Source: Candidatus Hydrogenedentota bacterium
GTDB lineage: Bacteria > Hydrogenedentota > Hydrogenedentia > Hydrogenedentales > JAJRTN01
Direction: 5' to 3'
Length of the DNA: 43,762 nucleotides
Assembly (NCBI GenBank): GCA_024278275.1
Contig: JAJRTN010000164.1
Coordinates: 1-43,762, forward strand
Shown here: in pieces, positions 27,999-35,518 of the stretch
How the letters are laid out: each line of letters opens with the position of its first letter
Position numbering within the stretch: the stretch's first letter is position 1
Notes under the pieces: generated by a model
The model's database searches: none
What the model saw: only the letters and a program-made list of their open reading frames with translations
Told to the model about the DNA's origin: nothing
Program-made: the position numbers and the translations under genes

Positions 27999-29485
27999 GA
28001 GTAAAACCGTTTCCTGGTACTGCCCGCGCATAAAAGGGCGAGCATGGCCAAAAGAACGATAAGGTCCGCCGGTTTCCAACGGCCCATCACTTCACCGGAA
28101 TTACCATTACACCCAAACCCAGGCTTGGGATTCGCGGTGTTCTCCAACTCGGCGCGTGTCAAAAAACCATCACCATCGGTGTCGATGGCATCGAAGTCTT
28201 CCGCCGTAATAAGGGCCTGTTCCGCCAATGCTTCCTGGAAATCGAGGCCCTGGCTGGCATCCACATCGGCTGAATCAAATACATTGAGCAGGTGTTGGGC
28301 AATCTCCGCGAGGCTTGTTTCGCCCTCGCCTTCACCCTCGCCTTCGCCTTCACCTTCTCCCTCGCCTTCTCCTTCACCCTCGCCTTCGCCTTCACCTTCT
28401 CCCTCGCCTTCTCCTTCACCCTCACCTTCGCCCTCACCTTCACCCTCGCCCTCACCTTCACCTTCACCTTCACCTTCACCCTCGCCTTCTCCTTCGCCCT
28501 CACCTTCTCCTTCGCCCTCACCTTCACCCTCGCCCTCGCCTTCACCTTCGCCCTCACCCTCGCCTTCACCTTCACCCTCACCTTCACCCTCGCCTTCTCC
28601 TTCGCCCTCACCTTCTCCTTCGCCCTCACCTTCTCCTTCGCCCTCACCTTCACCCTCGCCCTCACCTTCTCCTTCGCCCTCACCTTCGCCCTCGCCTTCA
28701 CCTTCTCCTTCGCCCTCGCCTTCTCCTTCGCCCTCGCCTTCTCCTTCGCCCTCGCCTTCTCCTTCGCCCTCGCCTTCACCTTCACCCTCTCCTTCGCCTT
28801 CGCCCTCGCCTTCTCCTTCGCCCTCACCCTCGCCTTCACCTTCGCCCTCACCCTCGCCTTCACCTTCACCCTCACCTTCACCCTCGCCTTCACCTTCACC
28901 TTCACCCTCTCCTTCGCCTTCACCTTCACCTTCGCCCTCACCCTCGCCTTCACCTTCTCCCTCTCCCTCTCCCTCTCCCTCGCCTTCTCCCTCTCCCTCG
29001 CCTTCTCCCTCACCTTCGCCTTCACCGCCGGGGATGCGGATACCGCCAGGAACGGTGGCACCGCTTACGGGAAAGGCATCGGGATCCGTAAGAAGCAGGT
29101 TCTCCATGGTGATGGGATGGAGGCCCGGCGTTGCGTCAGGGGAAACGTTGAACAAAGTGTAGACGAGGATGCCATCGCCGAGGATGTTCTGGTTAAGTCC
29201 AATGATCAGGACACGGGTTCGTCCGCCCGGAAGGGGGGTTGCGTTGATATCCTTGTCCGCATCCGACGCGATGGGCCCGGCTTGTACCTCCTGGAGTTCG
29301 AGTAAGCCGTCTGCGGCCAAAATGTCGAATTGAACACCGGCAACCTGGTCTTCCCCACCCGAAACGATCCACACCGGCACGACAACATTATGCTGGTTGG
29401 GGACGCCTTCGATCTCCTCCACGGTCAAGGTGGCGCCGAGGAAGGTGGCAGTGGAAAGGCTCAGGAGGCAAAGCAGATTCAACAC
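27995..29485 (-). CDS. Cohesin-like surface protein with 118 Gly-Glu repeats, EF-hand and C-terminal anchor
   Basis: 496 residues from a GTG start at 29485 (AAGAAGGG about 10 bases upstream; the previous gene's stop is 3 bases before). The signal peptide is 1-18. The cohesin-like domain covers about 20-150 with [15 protein letters not shown] near 91. At 154-389 are exactly 118 consecutive GE dipeptides, about 25 kDa of acidic, flexible linker. Then come an EF-hand pair ([25 protein letters not shown]), a Gly/Cys motif, a hydrophobic helix [14 protein letters not shown] and a basic TRKR tail, like sortase-type C-terminal signals. It looks like an anchored, long-stalked receptor. Its stop overlaps the next ATG. 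Confidence 0.82.
   Translation of the reverse strand: MLNLLCLLSLSTATFLGATLTVEEIEGVPNQHNVVVPVWIVSGGEDQVAGVQFDILAADGLLELQEVQAGPIASDADKDINATPLPGGRTRVLIIGLNQNILGDGILVYTLFNVSPDATPGLHPITMENLLLTDPDAFPVSGATVPGGIRIPGGEGEGEGEGEGEGEGEGEGEGEGEGEGEGEGEGEGEGEGEGEGEGEGEGEGEGEGEGEGEGEGEGEGEGEGEGEGEGEGEGEGEGEGEGEGEGEGEGEGEGEGEGEGEGEGEGEGEGEGEGEGEGEGEGEGEGEGEGEGEGEGEGEGEGEGEGEGEGEGEGEGEGEGEGEGEGEGEGEGEGEGEGEGEGEGEGEGEGEGEGEGEGEGEGEGEGEGEGEGEGEGEGEGEGEGEGEGETSLAEIAQHLLNVFDSADVDASQGLDFQEALAEQALITAEDFDAIDTDGDGFLTRAELENTANPKPGFGCNGNSGEVMGRWKPADLIVLLAMLALLCAGSTRKRFYS
28319..29026 (-). repeat. 708-base tract encoding (Gly-Glu)118
   Basis: 118 hexamers GGN-GAR run without interruption inside the cohesin gene. Codons alternate among GGC, GGT and GGA, and among GAG and GAA, in no fixed order, so the protein repeat is perfect while the DNA repeat is not. 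The last hexamers near 29000 and the middle at 28720-28760 include short runs of identical hexamers or dodecamers, showing local unequal exchange. Confidence 0.95.
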
Positions 29486-29487
29486 GA

Positions 29488-30141
29488 TTAGGTTTCCCTT
29501 CTTTTCTTGACGTGCAGACGCCGGACCGGGCGCGGCTTCCGCCTTTTCCGGGCGACTCTCGTGATGGCGAGTATGAAGCCGCAAAGCAGTATGAACAGGG
29601 GCAGGGCCATCCAGGGGATGGGTGCCCCCTGGGAGATGTGTTGACGGAGGCGAATGGGTTGGGCCGCCTGTGCGCCGGCGAAGGTCACGGGTATGGGCGT
29701 GCCAAAGGGGTCACTGAAGATGATATCGCCCAAACCGGCTATTTCCGGCGAGTCGGAGCTTCCTTCGGGCACCCGGAACACCAGGTTTGCCACCACCCCT
29801 TCCCCGATAATGTTTTGATTGAGGCCGACGAGTATTAAGCGAACTTTCGCGCGGCCCAGGGGGTTGGCGCTCAGGATCTTGGCGGCGGCCTTTCCCACCG
29901 GTCCAATTTCGGCCTTCTCGTATTCCAGGGCTGTGTCCTTCAGCAATATATCGCACTGCAAACCGGCCACTTCTTCACCAGGGGCCGTATCCAGTTGAAG
30001 AGGGATCGTCAGGGTACCATCGGTTCCGCCAACGATGGGGGCGCCCAGGGTAAGATTCGCGGCCCGGGCCGCGTCGGGGATCATCCCCAGGGCCGCGGCC
30101 AGTATGGCGATCATGGCAAGCCTGTACCCGTTCCCCTTCAT
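29488..30141 (-). CDS. Cohesin-like protein with C-terminal membrane anchor
   Basis: 217 residues: signal peptide 1-27 (ARA cleavage), one cohesin-like domain at about 28-160 with VRLILVGLNQNIIGEG at 100-115 and SDPFGTPIPV near 143, then a single membrane helix at 175-194 and a strongly basic tail (RKRRKPRPVRR). The whole protein is thus little more than a membrane-anchored cohesin. Its ATG overlaps the stop of the previous cohesin gene (ATGA), and its TAA lies 3 bases before the GTG of the next. A partner for the dockerin proteins is the natural inference. Confidence 0.82.
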   Translation of the reverse strand: MKGNGYRLAMIAILAAALGMIPDAARAANLTLGAPIVGGTDGTLTIPLQLDTAPGEEVAGLQCDILLKDTALEYEKAEIGPVGKAAAKILSANPLGRAKVRLILVGLNQNIIGEGVVANLVFRVPEGSSDSPEIAGLGDIIFSDPFGTPIPVTFAGAQAAQPIRLRQHISQGAPIPWMALPLFILLCGFILAITRVARKRRKPRPVRRLHVKKRRET

Positions 30142-31202
30142 CGCGGCCGTCTCCTCGACGGAAGCCTGTTGAAGATGAAAGCCCGGATGCCGAAAATAGC
30201 GAAAAAGGAAACGAGTCCGGCGGCCAAGGCGATGGCCCAGGAGGCCGGTTCACGCTTTGGCGAGGGGAAGGTTTCAGAAAACCAGATCGCTCCTCCCGCC
30301 CGGTCCGGGCGGGATGCCGTGGTGACGGCGTTGAGGGCCAAATGGGTCTTCGCGAAGGTATGGCCGCCCTCCTTCCCGGGGGGGGCGTAAGGGGGGCGTG
30401 CCGGGCGGTAGCGTTTGCGGTTTATGGCTCCCCCGCGCGCCTCTCGTGCCGTTGGCCCCGTATTCCGCGACAGGGCCGGATTTGTGCCGGAGCGTGGGAT
30501 CCCATGCCCGCCGGACTGGCCTCGTGTCGCCCTTTCCGGCCCGCGGCGTGCCGGGCCCCTTTCGCCACCGGACACCAGGCCGCCCGAACCGGCGAACGCG
30601 CCCGAAGAAAGGCTTTCCCCCGCGGCGTTATCAATCGGTTTCATGGACTGGCCGGCATCCGCCGCCGGGGACTCCGCCCCGTTCGTCGGTTGTTGCGCCT
30701 CTTCCGGGGGGGCCTCACCGGCGTGGGCTTCCTGCAATGCGTCGTCCACGGGTTCTCCCAATGGATCGGAGAGCAAAGGATTTTCGATTTCAAAAATGTC
30801 GTTGCTCTGTTTGGCGCCAAGGGGCTTGAGGTAGATTCGCGCCACCGTGCCCGTTTCGATAGTATTCTGGTTGAAACCGGTGATCAGCACCCGCACGGTC
30901 CCCATGCCTTGCGCGGCGAACTGCACCTCCTTACCTGCCTGATCGGCGGCGTCGCCGGAAAAGACATCCACCACTTCGTAGGCCTCGGGGTCGAAGGTAA
31001 GGTCGAAGAGGATTCCCGCCACGTCATCGGCCGTGTCCGCCGTGAGGGACACGGGAACGACAAGATAGCCCGCGTCGACACCGACAGGATCCGGGGAAAC
31101 CACCGCGGCAACGGCGATCACCGTAAAGAGGGCGGCGCACAGGGCGCCTGCCAGCAGGACGTAGCCCCGCTTATCCCGAAATACCGGTTCCACAAGCATC
31201 AT
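30138..31202 (-). CDS. Cohesin-like protein with long disordered linker and C-terminal anchor
   Basis: 354 residues. A hydrophobic segment at about 12-35 is a signal peptide or anchor. The cohesin-like domain covers about 38-160 with VRVLITGFNQNTIETG near residue 103 and SDPLGEP near 140. Residues 160-310 are rich in Ala, Gly, Pro and Arg and look disordered. A membrane helix at about 320-340 is followed by a basic end (LPSRRRPR). The start may be the ATG at 31202 or the next codon; the ribosome site is weak. It overlaps the downstream cohesin gene by 4 bases. Confidence 0.75.
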   Translation of the reverse strand: MMLVEPVFRDKRGYVLLAGALCAALFTVIAVAAVVSPDPVGVDAGYLVVPVSLTADTADDVAGILFDLTFDPEAYEVVDVFSGDAADQAGKEVQFAAQGMGTVRVLITGFNQNTIETGTVARIYLKPLGAKQSNDIFEIENPLLSDPLGEPVDDALQEAHAGEAPPEEAQQPTNGAESPAADAGQSMKPIDNAAGESLSSGAFAGSGGLVSGGERGPARRGPERATRGQSGGHGIPRSGTNPALSRNTGPTAREARGGAINRKRYRPARPPYAPPGKEGGHTFAKTHLALNAVTTASRPDRAGGAIWFSETFPSPKREPASWAIALAAGLVSFFAIFGIRAFIFNRLPSRRRPR

Positions 31203-31328
31203 GCTACATTTACCTGGCCCCAAGGGGCAATGTTTCTTCACCAGGGGAACGGAAACATTCCGATGAGGCCGCGTGCTTCGTGAACCCTTCGCCATCCGGT
31301 GGCGGCGATGTATCGCGCGTGGCCTCGG

Positions 31329-31799
31329 TCAGGCGTGGAGGGGCGGCGCGTGTGGCGTTAGTTTGCGGAGAAATTGCCGGGCGTGGGTCACGGGACCGGG
31401 TTCCACGTCCGGGCACGTGATTGCGTCGGACAATTCACGGCACTCGAAAAGTATTGCGGAAAGGTGCGTTTGGGCTACGGCAAAGACCGGCGCGCGCAAC
31501 CGGTTGGGCGGCGTGGCCTCGTCGGACGTGGAAGATTCCTCGGTCTTTCGCGGAAGACGGGCCCGGCCGGTGCGGCCCAGGAGACGCTGCAAATCCAGCA
31601 CGTTGACGGCCCCGTCGGCGTTCAAATCACCGGTCCGTCCTCCGGCCGCAAGCGTATCCGCGACCAGTGCCTGGAAATCCAGCACATTCACGGCACGGTC
31701 GCCATTCACGTCCGCATTGGGGGTGATACCCAGCAGTGGACCGAAAAATGCCGCCGCGGCAAGAACCGGAACCAGGAAGCATGTGCCAAGAAGTTTCAC
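31329..31799 (-). CDS. Small secreted dockerin protein, first gene of the cluster
   Basis: 156 residues from a GTG at 31799 with GAGGAG 12 bases upstream. A clear signal peptide (KLLGTCFLVPVLAAAAFFG) then starts the protein; the ATG at 31835 lies inside the promoter and gives no leader. A dockerin-type I doublet follows at 28-75: DVNGDRAVNVLDFQALVA and DLNADGAVNVLDLQRLLG. The C-terminal half has no known domain and ends RKLTPHAPPLHA, similar to the other small dockerin protein. A 126-base gap separates it from the first cohesin gene downstream. Confidence 0.75.
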   Translation of the reverse strand: MKLLGTCFLVPVLAAAAFFGPLLGITPNADVNGDRAVNVLDFQALVADTLAAGGRTGDLNADGAVNVLDLQRLLGRTGRARLPRKTEESSTSDEATPPNRLRAPVFAVAQTHLSAILFECRELSDAITCPDVEPGPVTHARQFLRKLTPHAPPLHA

Positions 31800-31823
31800 G
31801 CTATTTGCCGTCTCCTCGACTAA

Positions 31824-31852
31824 ACGGTACCACATGGGCCGTGATCTGTCAA
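31824..31852 (-). promoter_or_regulatory. Probable promoter of the cohesin-dockerin operon
   Basis: On the minus strand a perfect TTGACA (31847-31852) is followed after 17 bases by TGG-TACCGT, an extended but weak -10 box (31824-31829). Transcription would begin just before the GAGGAG ribosome site of the GTG-started dockerin gene. The start of the box (TTGACAGA) and a GCCCATGT stretch are shared with the promoter at 1788-1816. Confidence 0.55.
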
Positions 31853-31952
31853 AAGAGCGAAAGACAAGACGCCACAAGCGCTTGGGAATGGACGGAGTGG
31901 ACAAAAGGATTTGGACCGCTCCACCCACTGGGTCCATGGGAACGGCCAGCTA

Positions 31953-34900
31953 TTACAAGGAAAGGAGACAGAACCCGTCTTCGCTGGTGTCGCATGCCTC
32001 GTAGCCGGTGCCGTGGTACAACTGCACGATCCGAAGGAGTTCGGAGAGGGATAATCTCCAGTCCGGACCGCCCCGGTAGTCGCTGTCGTGGGGGCTGCAA
32101 GCCTGGCTTCCCGTTCCCGGCGCGAAACCATCGGCGGTCCCGGCGCAGTGGTAGGCGCCCCCCTGGTAAAGCTGAATGACCCGCAACAGTTCCCCGACAC
32201 TGATGGCTCCATCCTGGTCCGTGTCGGCGCTGTGGTAGCGGGCTTCCACCGCGACGGGGGACGTGCCCAGGTAAATGGCACCATTGGAGAGAGGGACGTC
32301 CAGGGTGAAAAGCCCCGAGGCACTCAGGCCGCCCGTGGTGTAGAAGGTGGTGTTTTCGGGGTTCCTGGTGCAGGTTACAACGACGCCTGTTCTTCCTCCC
32401 TCCAGGTTGAAGAGGGCGCCCCGGTAGCTGATGTTGCGCGCGCCAATGGCGGTGATGCCCTTGCCCGCGGGGATGCGTGGTTCGATACGCAGCCCGTTGA
32501 CGGTGGGGTCCACGCCGAAGAAGCCGTTGAAGAAAGCCGCGCCGAGGACGGAGGTTTCGGGAAACTCCGACCACACCCAACCGACGGAGCCGCCCCCGAG
32601 CGAGCCTCCCTGGATACCCTCGCCATAGAACCCCCGGTTGCCCGAAAGGCGGTCGGGGTCGACATAGCGCCGCAGGATCCACTGGAACCGTTCCCAGGCT
32701 TCGTCGGCGCCCTGGCTGGCGGCACGCGCCCAAATATCGAAGCCCGATTCATAGAGGTCGGCCCCGCCGTTCTGAAGTTGTTTGTCCCAGGCGTAGCCAA
32801 AGCCCGCGGAAGTGGGGTCGCCGCCAACCGCGGCCTGCCACCAATTGTCATTGTTCAGGGTGCTTACGCGGGGCGCGAAAAGCCAGCGGTCATAAATATC
32901 GTGTGCCCAGGGCGAGGCCCACCACCCGATGCTGCCCGAGGGGCTGGACATGCGCAGCAGGTACATGCCTTCGGGCTGTTCAGCGAAGGCCAGGGTATTG
33001 ACCGAATTGTCCGTCACATTGGTAAAACGTCGGGCGGCAATGGTTTCCCCGGTTCCGCCCCGCAGCAGGGTGAGGGTGAAGGCCGAGTTCGTCGTGCCCC
33101 AGGTGGGGTTGTGGGTGGACACCCCGGTGAAGGGGGCTTTCGCAAAAAAGGGTTGCGTAAGCTCGCCGGTGAGACGGACAGGCGTGTGGCCGGGGTCGTC
33201 CATCGGCGGGTCCATCACCTCCGTGCCATCGGTGTAGATAATGCCCACCGTCTTGGCCGGGTTATAGGGGCCGTGGTAACTTTCGCCCTGGTCCAGCCAG
33301 GCATAAATCTCCCGTACATGATCCGGGTAGCCTTCGCCAAGTCCCGCGGCCAGGGCCATGGTGTTGACGAAGGTGTAGCCATAATCGTGCGCCGCGCCGG
33401 TACCGTCCACGCAACCGATGTAACGGCCATGGCCTTCCCGGTCCAGGTCGTCGCGCCAGTAGGTCCGGTTAAAGGCGTCCCGCGCCTGCGTCATGCGCGT
33501 CCGGTACTCCTCCGAGGCCGTGACGTTGCCCAGCAGCGCTTCCAGGTCGGCCATACCGCGCAGGGACTGGTAAAAGTTGATGTCAGTGAGGGCGTCGTGA
33601 TAGCCGAAGGGGAGAATGTCGTAGTAGTTCCCCCCCAGGTCGCGGTTGCGCCCGAAATGCTCCGTGGTCCCCACGTTGCCCCCCGTGATGATTTGGTGGT
33701 TGGTATCGGCGAGAAGGGTTTGCATCTGGTAGTTCATGAGGCTGCGTGCCCGTGCGATGAGGCTTTCCGAGGGCGTGCCGTTGGTAACCGCGCCACCCCC
33801 GGGGAGTTGATCTTCCTCGGTGCCCCACCAGCCGATGGTCCCCACGGGGTTGGACATTTCCAGGTAATAGGTCCCGGCGGGCAAAGGTGAGAGGGCCGTG
33901 AGTTCCAGCCAGGAATTGTCCGCCACGTTGCTGAAGGCCTTCTGAAGGAGCATGGCACCGCCGATGCCGCGGTAGAGTGTGAAGGTACACCCGGAATCGG
34001 TGGTCGCCCAAGTGGGGGTGTGCGCGGCAATGACGGTAAAGGCTTCGGTCGCCGTGAAGGTCTGTCCCAGTGTGCCGCCCGGCACGAGTCGGGTGGGCAC
34101 GGGCGTTGGGCCGGGCGTGGTTTCCGTGGCGCCGCCGGCATAGCCGATACGAATAGCCCGGTCGGGACCGGCCTTCTCCAGGAAATCCGTGTCGCCCGTC
34201 CACATGACATAGCGCCACAGGGCCGTGATGAAAATGGCATTGGTGTTGAAATGGCGTGTGTCGCGGCCGGTGGGGAAAGGCCAGCCCGGTTGCGTGCCCC
34301 AGGTGTAGGCGTAGCCGTCGTGCCCATAGCCGTCCTCCCCCACGACCCAGCCCGGCACGGTGCTCCGGCTCGATTCACGGAAGGGCGTGTCCATGAAGGC
34401 CCCCGCCATCATGGCCCAGTCAGACCAGATACCGCCGGAATGCCCCTGCGCGCCCCACCAAAAGGTCATGTGGTGGAAAAACTCCGTGAGCAGGTCATCC
34501 AGGTCATATTGCACCGTCGGGTTGTAGAGGGGAGAGACGGTCTGTTTCGGGATCACATAGAACTCGGGTAGAACCCGGCCGTCGGTGAGGGTGACCGAAT
34601 AGCTTTTGGGCATCGTGCTGAATTGCAGGGTGGCCCCGTTTGACAGGTTGCCCTCGAAGCGCAGGGCAAGACGGTCCGCCCCCGTGTCGAAGCGGCGCAG
34701 GGGCAGGGAACCGGTAACGCGGATATCACCACCGACACGGCCTCGGCAATGGGTGGCCGCCCAGTTCACATCACGGGAGGAGCCGGCCTCCGGGACGCCG
34801 ACCGTACGCTTGAACATCTCCACCAGGCGGAAGTTGCCGTTCCGGGCGTTGTAAAAGCTCTCGAAAGGCATGTCCACCGCCACATCGGGGCCGTAGTTCA

Positions 34901-35321
34901 TTCCCGTGGCGCGGTCATAAAACCCGTCGTCCAAGTAGACCAGGCCCCAGTCCACGCGCACCGTCCTCGTGCCGGAATAACTTAACTGGATGGTGAGAAT
35001 CGCGCCGTTCAACGTGAACTCCAGTGTCGCCCCCAAGGGCAGGCCGGAAAGGGTGAGCTTCGAGGCCGTGGCCTGCCAGGTGGCGGAAGAAGAAGCGAGG
35101 GCCGTGCCGTCCAGCGAAAAGCCCAGGCTGGACGTGGCACTGATGGTATTGGAGCCGTGGTTTCCGCCCCCCGTGGGGTCGAAACGCAGATCAGTGAGGA
35201 CGCCATTTTCTCCGCCAATCTGGAAGTAGCCGTTGCCCAGGCGATAGGTCCCGGTGGACTGTGCCCAAACACATGGCATGGCAAGGAGTAAAACGGCGCA
35301 AAGACGCGGAATCCTGTACAC
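31953..35321 (-). CDS. Secreted (alpha/alpha)6 glycosidase-like protein with C-terminal dockerin-like doublet
   Basis: 1122 residues from a GTG at 35321 (GGGAG 8 bases upstream; signal peptide RIPRLCAVLLLAMPCVWAQ); the ATG 15 bases upstream lacks a ribosome site. An N-terminal beta-sandwich (about 25-260) precedes a six-hairpin toroid (about 270-930) as in GH78/94/95-type enzymes, closing with NGLRIEPRIPAG and a beta domain. Two homologous modules of about 85 residues (about 417-502 and 714-801, each ending in GxIGWW) interrupt the toroid. The end (about 1032-1122) is a duplicated Ca-binding segment with DTDQDGAIS and ELLR-(V/I)-(I/V)-QLY in both halves. Substrate unknown; DWA and E-rich loops could be catalytic. 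Confidence 0.8.
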   Translation of the reverse strand: MYRIPRLCAVLLLAMPCVWAQSTGTYRLGNGYFQIGGENGVLTDLRFDPTGGGNHGSNTISATSSLGFSLDGTALASSSATWQATASKLTLSGLPLGATLEFTLNGAILTIQLSYSGTRTVRVDWGLVYLDDGFYDRATGMNYGPDVAVDMPFESFYNARNGNFRLVEMFKRTVGVPEAGSSRDVNWAATHCRGRVGGDIRVTGSLPLRRFDTGADRLALRFEGNLSNGATLQFSTMPKSYSVTLTDGRVLPEFYVIPKQTVSPLYNPTVQYDLDDLLTEFFHHMTFWWGAQGHSGGIWSDWAMMAGAFMDTPFRESSRSTVPGWVVGEDGYGHDGYAYTWGTQPGWPFPTGRDTRHFNTNAIFITALWRYVMWTGDTDFLEKAGPDRAIRIGYAGGATETTPGPTPVPTRLVPGGTLGQTFTATEAFTVIAAHTPTWATTDSGCTFTLYRGIGGAMLLQKAFSNVADNSWLELTALSPLPAGTYYLEMSNPVGTIGWWGTEEDQLPGGGAVTNGTPSESLIARARSLMNYQMQTLLADTNHQIITGGNVGTTEHFGRNRDLGGNYYDILPFGYHDALTDINFYQSLRGMADLEALLGNVTASEEYRTRMTQARDAFNRTYWRDDLDREGHGRYIGCVDGTGAAHDYGYTFVNTMALAAGLGEGYPDHVREIYAWLDQGESYHGPYNPAKTVGIIYTDGTEVMDPPMDDPGHTPVRLTGELTQPFFAKAPFTGVSTHNPTWGTTNSAFTLTLLRGGTGETIAARRFTNVTDNSVNTLAFAEQPEGMYLLRMSSPSGSIGWWASPWAHDIYDRWLFAPRVSTLNNDNWWQAAVGGDPTSAGFGYAWDKQLQNGGADLYESGFDIWARAASQGADEAWERFQWILRRYVDPDRLSGNRGFYGEGIQGGSLGGGSVGWVWSEFPETSVLGAAFFNGFFGVDPTVNGLRIEPRIPAGKGITAIGARNISYRGALFNLEGGRTGVVVTCTRNPENTTFYTTGGLSASGLFTLDVPLSNGAIYLGTSPVAVEARYHSADTDQDGAISVGELLRVIQLYQGGAYHCAGTADGFAPGTGSQACSPHDSDYRGGPDWRLSLSELLRIVQLYHGTGYEACDTSEDGFCLLSL

Positions 35322-35443
35322 GGCATGGTCTCCCATGGTTCAAAGCGGCAACTATAAGGGCAGTATGCCACAGGGTTTGGCGTGATACACGTTTCATTCC
35401 CCGGTCTCCGCGTCACTCCGCGGTGCCCGGGAGAAGGATCGGT

Positions 35444-35500
35444 TTGTCCCTTACCCGTGGATTTCTGCGCAAATGCTTCACGAATACGTGTTTCCCCCCT
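35444..35500. repeat. Composite intergenic repeat, R1 module only
   Basis: TGTCCCTTACCCGTGGATTT followed by GCAAATGCTTCACGAATACG and GTTTCCC matches the R1 module at 1863-1917. It lies between the GT39-like and glycosidase-like genes on the minus strand. Confidence 0.65.
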
Positions 35501-35518
35501 CCCGGCGGGGTAACCTTA

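Noticed and set aside
28319-29026. CRISPR-like or VNTR array
   Set aside because: The unit is a 6-base coding hexamer without spacers, and the reading frame is kept throughout.
28044-29162. Long plus-strand frame of Ser-Pro repeats
   Set aside because: It is the exact antisense of the Gly-Glu tract. It has no signal peptide or ribosome site, and the opposite strand has complete domains on both sides of the tract.
28292-29305. Other plus-strand frame through the repeat giving a Phe/Ala/Leu/Thr-rich hydrophobic protein
   Set aside because: It is another antisense reading of the same hexamers; hydrophobicity follows from the codons of the Gly-Glu gene.
32088-33890. Plus-strand open frame opposite the glycosidase-like gene
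   Set aside because: Antisense shadow with no domain; the minus-strand protein has a coherent fold.
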